From an uncultured Alistipes sp. (lineage in GTDB: Bacteria; Bacteroidota; Bacteroidia; Bacteroidales; Rikenellaceae): a stretch of 61,127 bases of DNA. The stretch covers positions 1-61,127 of the forward strand of contig UQNV01000008.1 of NCBI GenBank assembly GCA_900542505.1, given 5' to 3'. How positions within the stretch are numbered: position 1 is the stretch's first letter; each line of letters opens with the position of its first letter. The position numbers were made by a program, and so were the translations under genes. Below, piece by piece: positions 61,086-61,127 of this stretch. The notes beneath the pieces were generated by a model, which did no database searches, was not told where the DNA came from, and was given only the letters and a program-made list of their open reading frames with translations.

Positions 61086-61118
61086 CTGTCTCTTATACAC
61101 ATCTGACGCTGCCGACGA
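61086..61118. other. Nextera transposase adapter (read-1 side), artefact
   Basis: CTGTCTCTTATACACATCT followed by GACGCTGCCGACGA is the reverse complement of the Nextera read-1 adapter. The bases after it (TATGCAGT) look like a reverse-complemented i5 index. Not genomic. Confidence 0.97.
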
Positions 61119-61127
61119 TATGCAGTG

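Overview
The window reads as one complete 61 kb assembly contig: Illumina/Nextera adapter sequence sits at both ends (13-46 and 61086-61118), so the outermost bases are not genomic. The DNA is GC-rich. Genes lack Shine-Dalgarno sequences, and many are preceded by the Bacteroidota promoter form (TTTG, 19-20 nt, TAnnTTTG). Gene content (TonB-dependent receptor with carboxypeptidase-regulatory-like domain, anSME-type radical SAM enzyme, ExbB with two ExbDs, TlpA/DUF4369-like, DUF4296, TIGR04076, DUF2520-kdsC, SbsA-Ig lipoprotein) points to Bacteroidales, most likely a gut Rikenellaceae/Alistipes-like organism. The genus is inference.

Layout. 0.2-3.3 kb: TonB receptor with a His-rich small membrane protein, probably metal-related. 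3.5-7.5 kb: DUF2284 protein, an orphan cobalamin riboswitch, an unknown 123-aa protein, an anSME-like enzyme and a GNAT. 7.7-14.7 kb: esterase, YeiH-type exporter with its LysR regulator and visible operator, NrnA phosphoesterase, NatAB-like ABC exporter. 14.9-21.5 kb: galE, kdsC-DUF2520-YihY operon, ComEC-type channel coupled to a SAM methyltransferase. 21.8-30.4 kb: a compact nine-gene phage-derived cassette on the minus strand (two large probable tail/baseplate proteins, HTH protein, ClpP-type protease, capsid, portal, connector, holin, endolysin), with no terminase, tape measure or integrase. 30.5-31.7 kb: a gene-free region with two families of repeats.

31.7-45.4 kb: mqnA, corA, DUF4375, flippase, then a long plus-strand run holB, folK, lipoprotein, Ig-like lipoprotein, beta-barrel, rbfA, LolC/E-like permease, DUF4296 lipoprotein, amidohydrolase, mostly with ATGA-type overlaps. 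45.6-49.9 kb: xylose operon (xylulokinase, xylose isomerase, xylose/H+ symporter). 50.2-55.5 kb: TlpA-like protein, tRNA-Cys(GCA), dprA-tatD-TIGR04076-ansA. 55.9-58.3 kb: ExbB/membrane protein/ExbD/ExbD energising module. 58.6-58.9 kb: a 14-nt x 19 satellite. 59.0-60.8 kb: rnhB and a polytopic membrane protein.

The capsid cassette without packaging or integration genes is the most unusual system here. The orphan B12 riboswitch, the several unrelated intergenic tandem-repeat families, the three alternating LysR half-sites and the low-complexity C-terminal tails on otherwise conserved housekeeping proteins are the other observations worth a second look. All functional calls are from reading the sequence and family knowledge; no database search was run.
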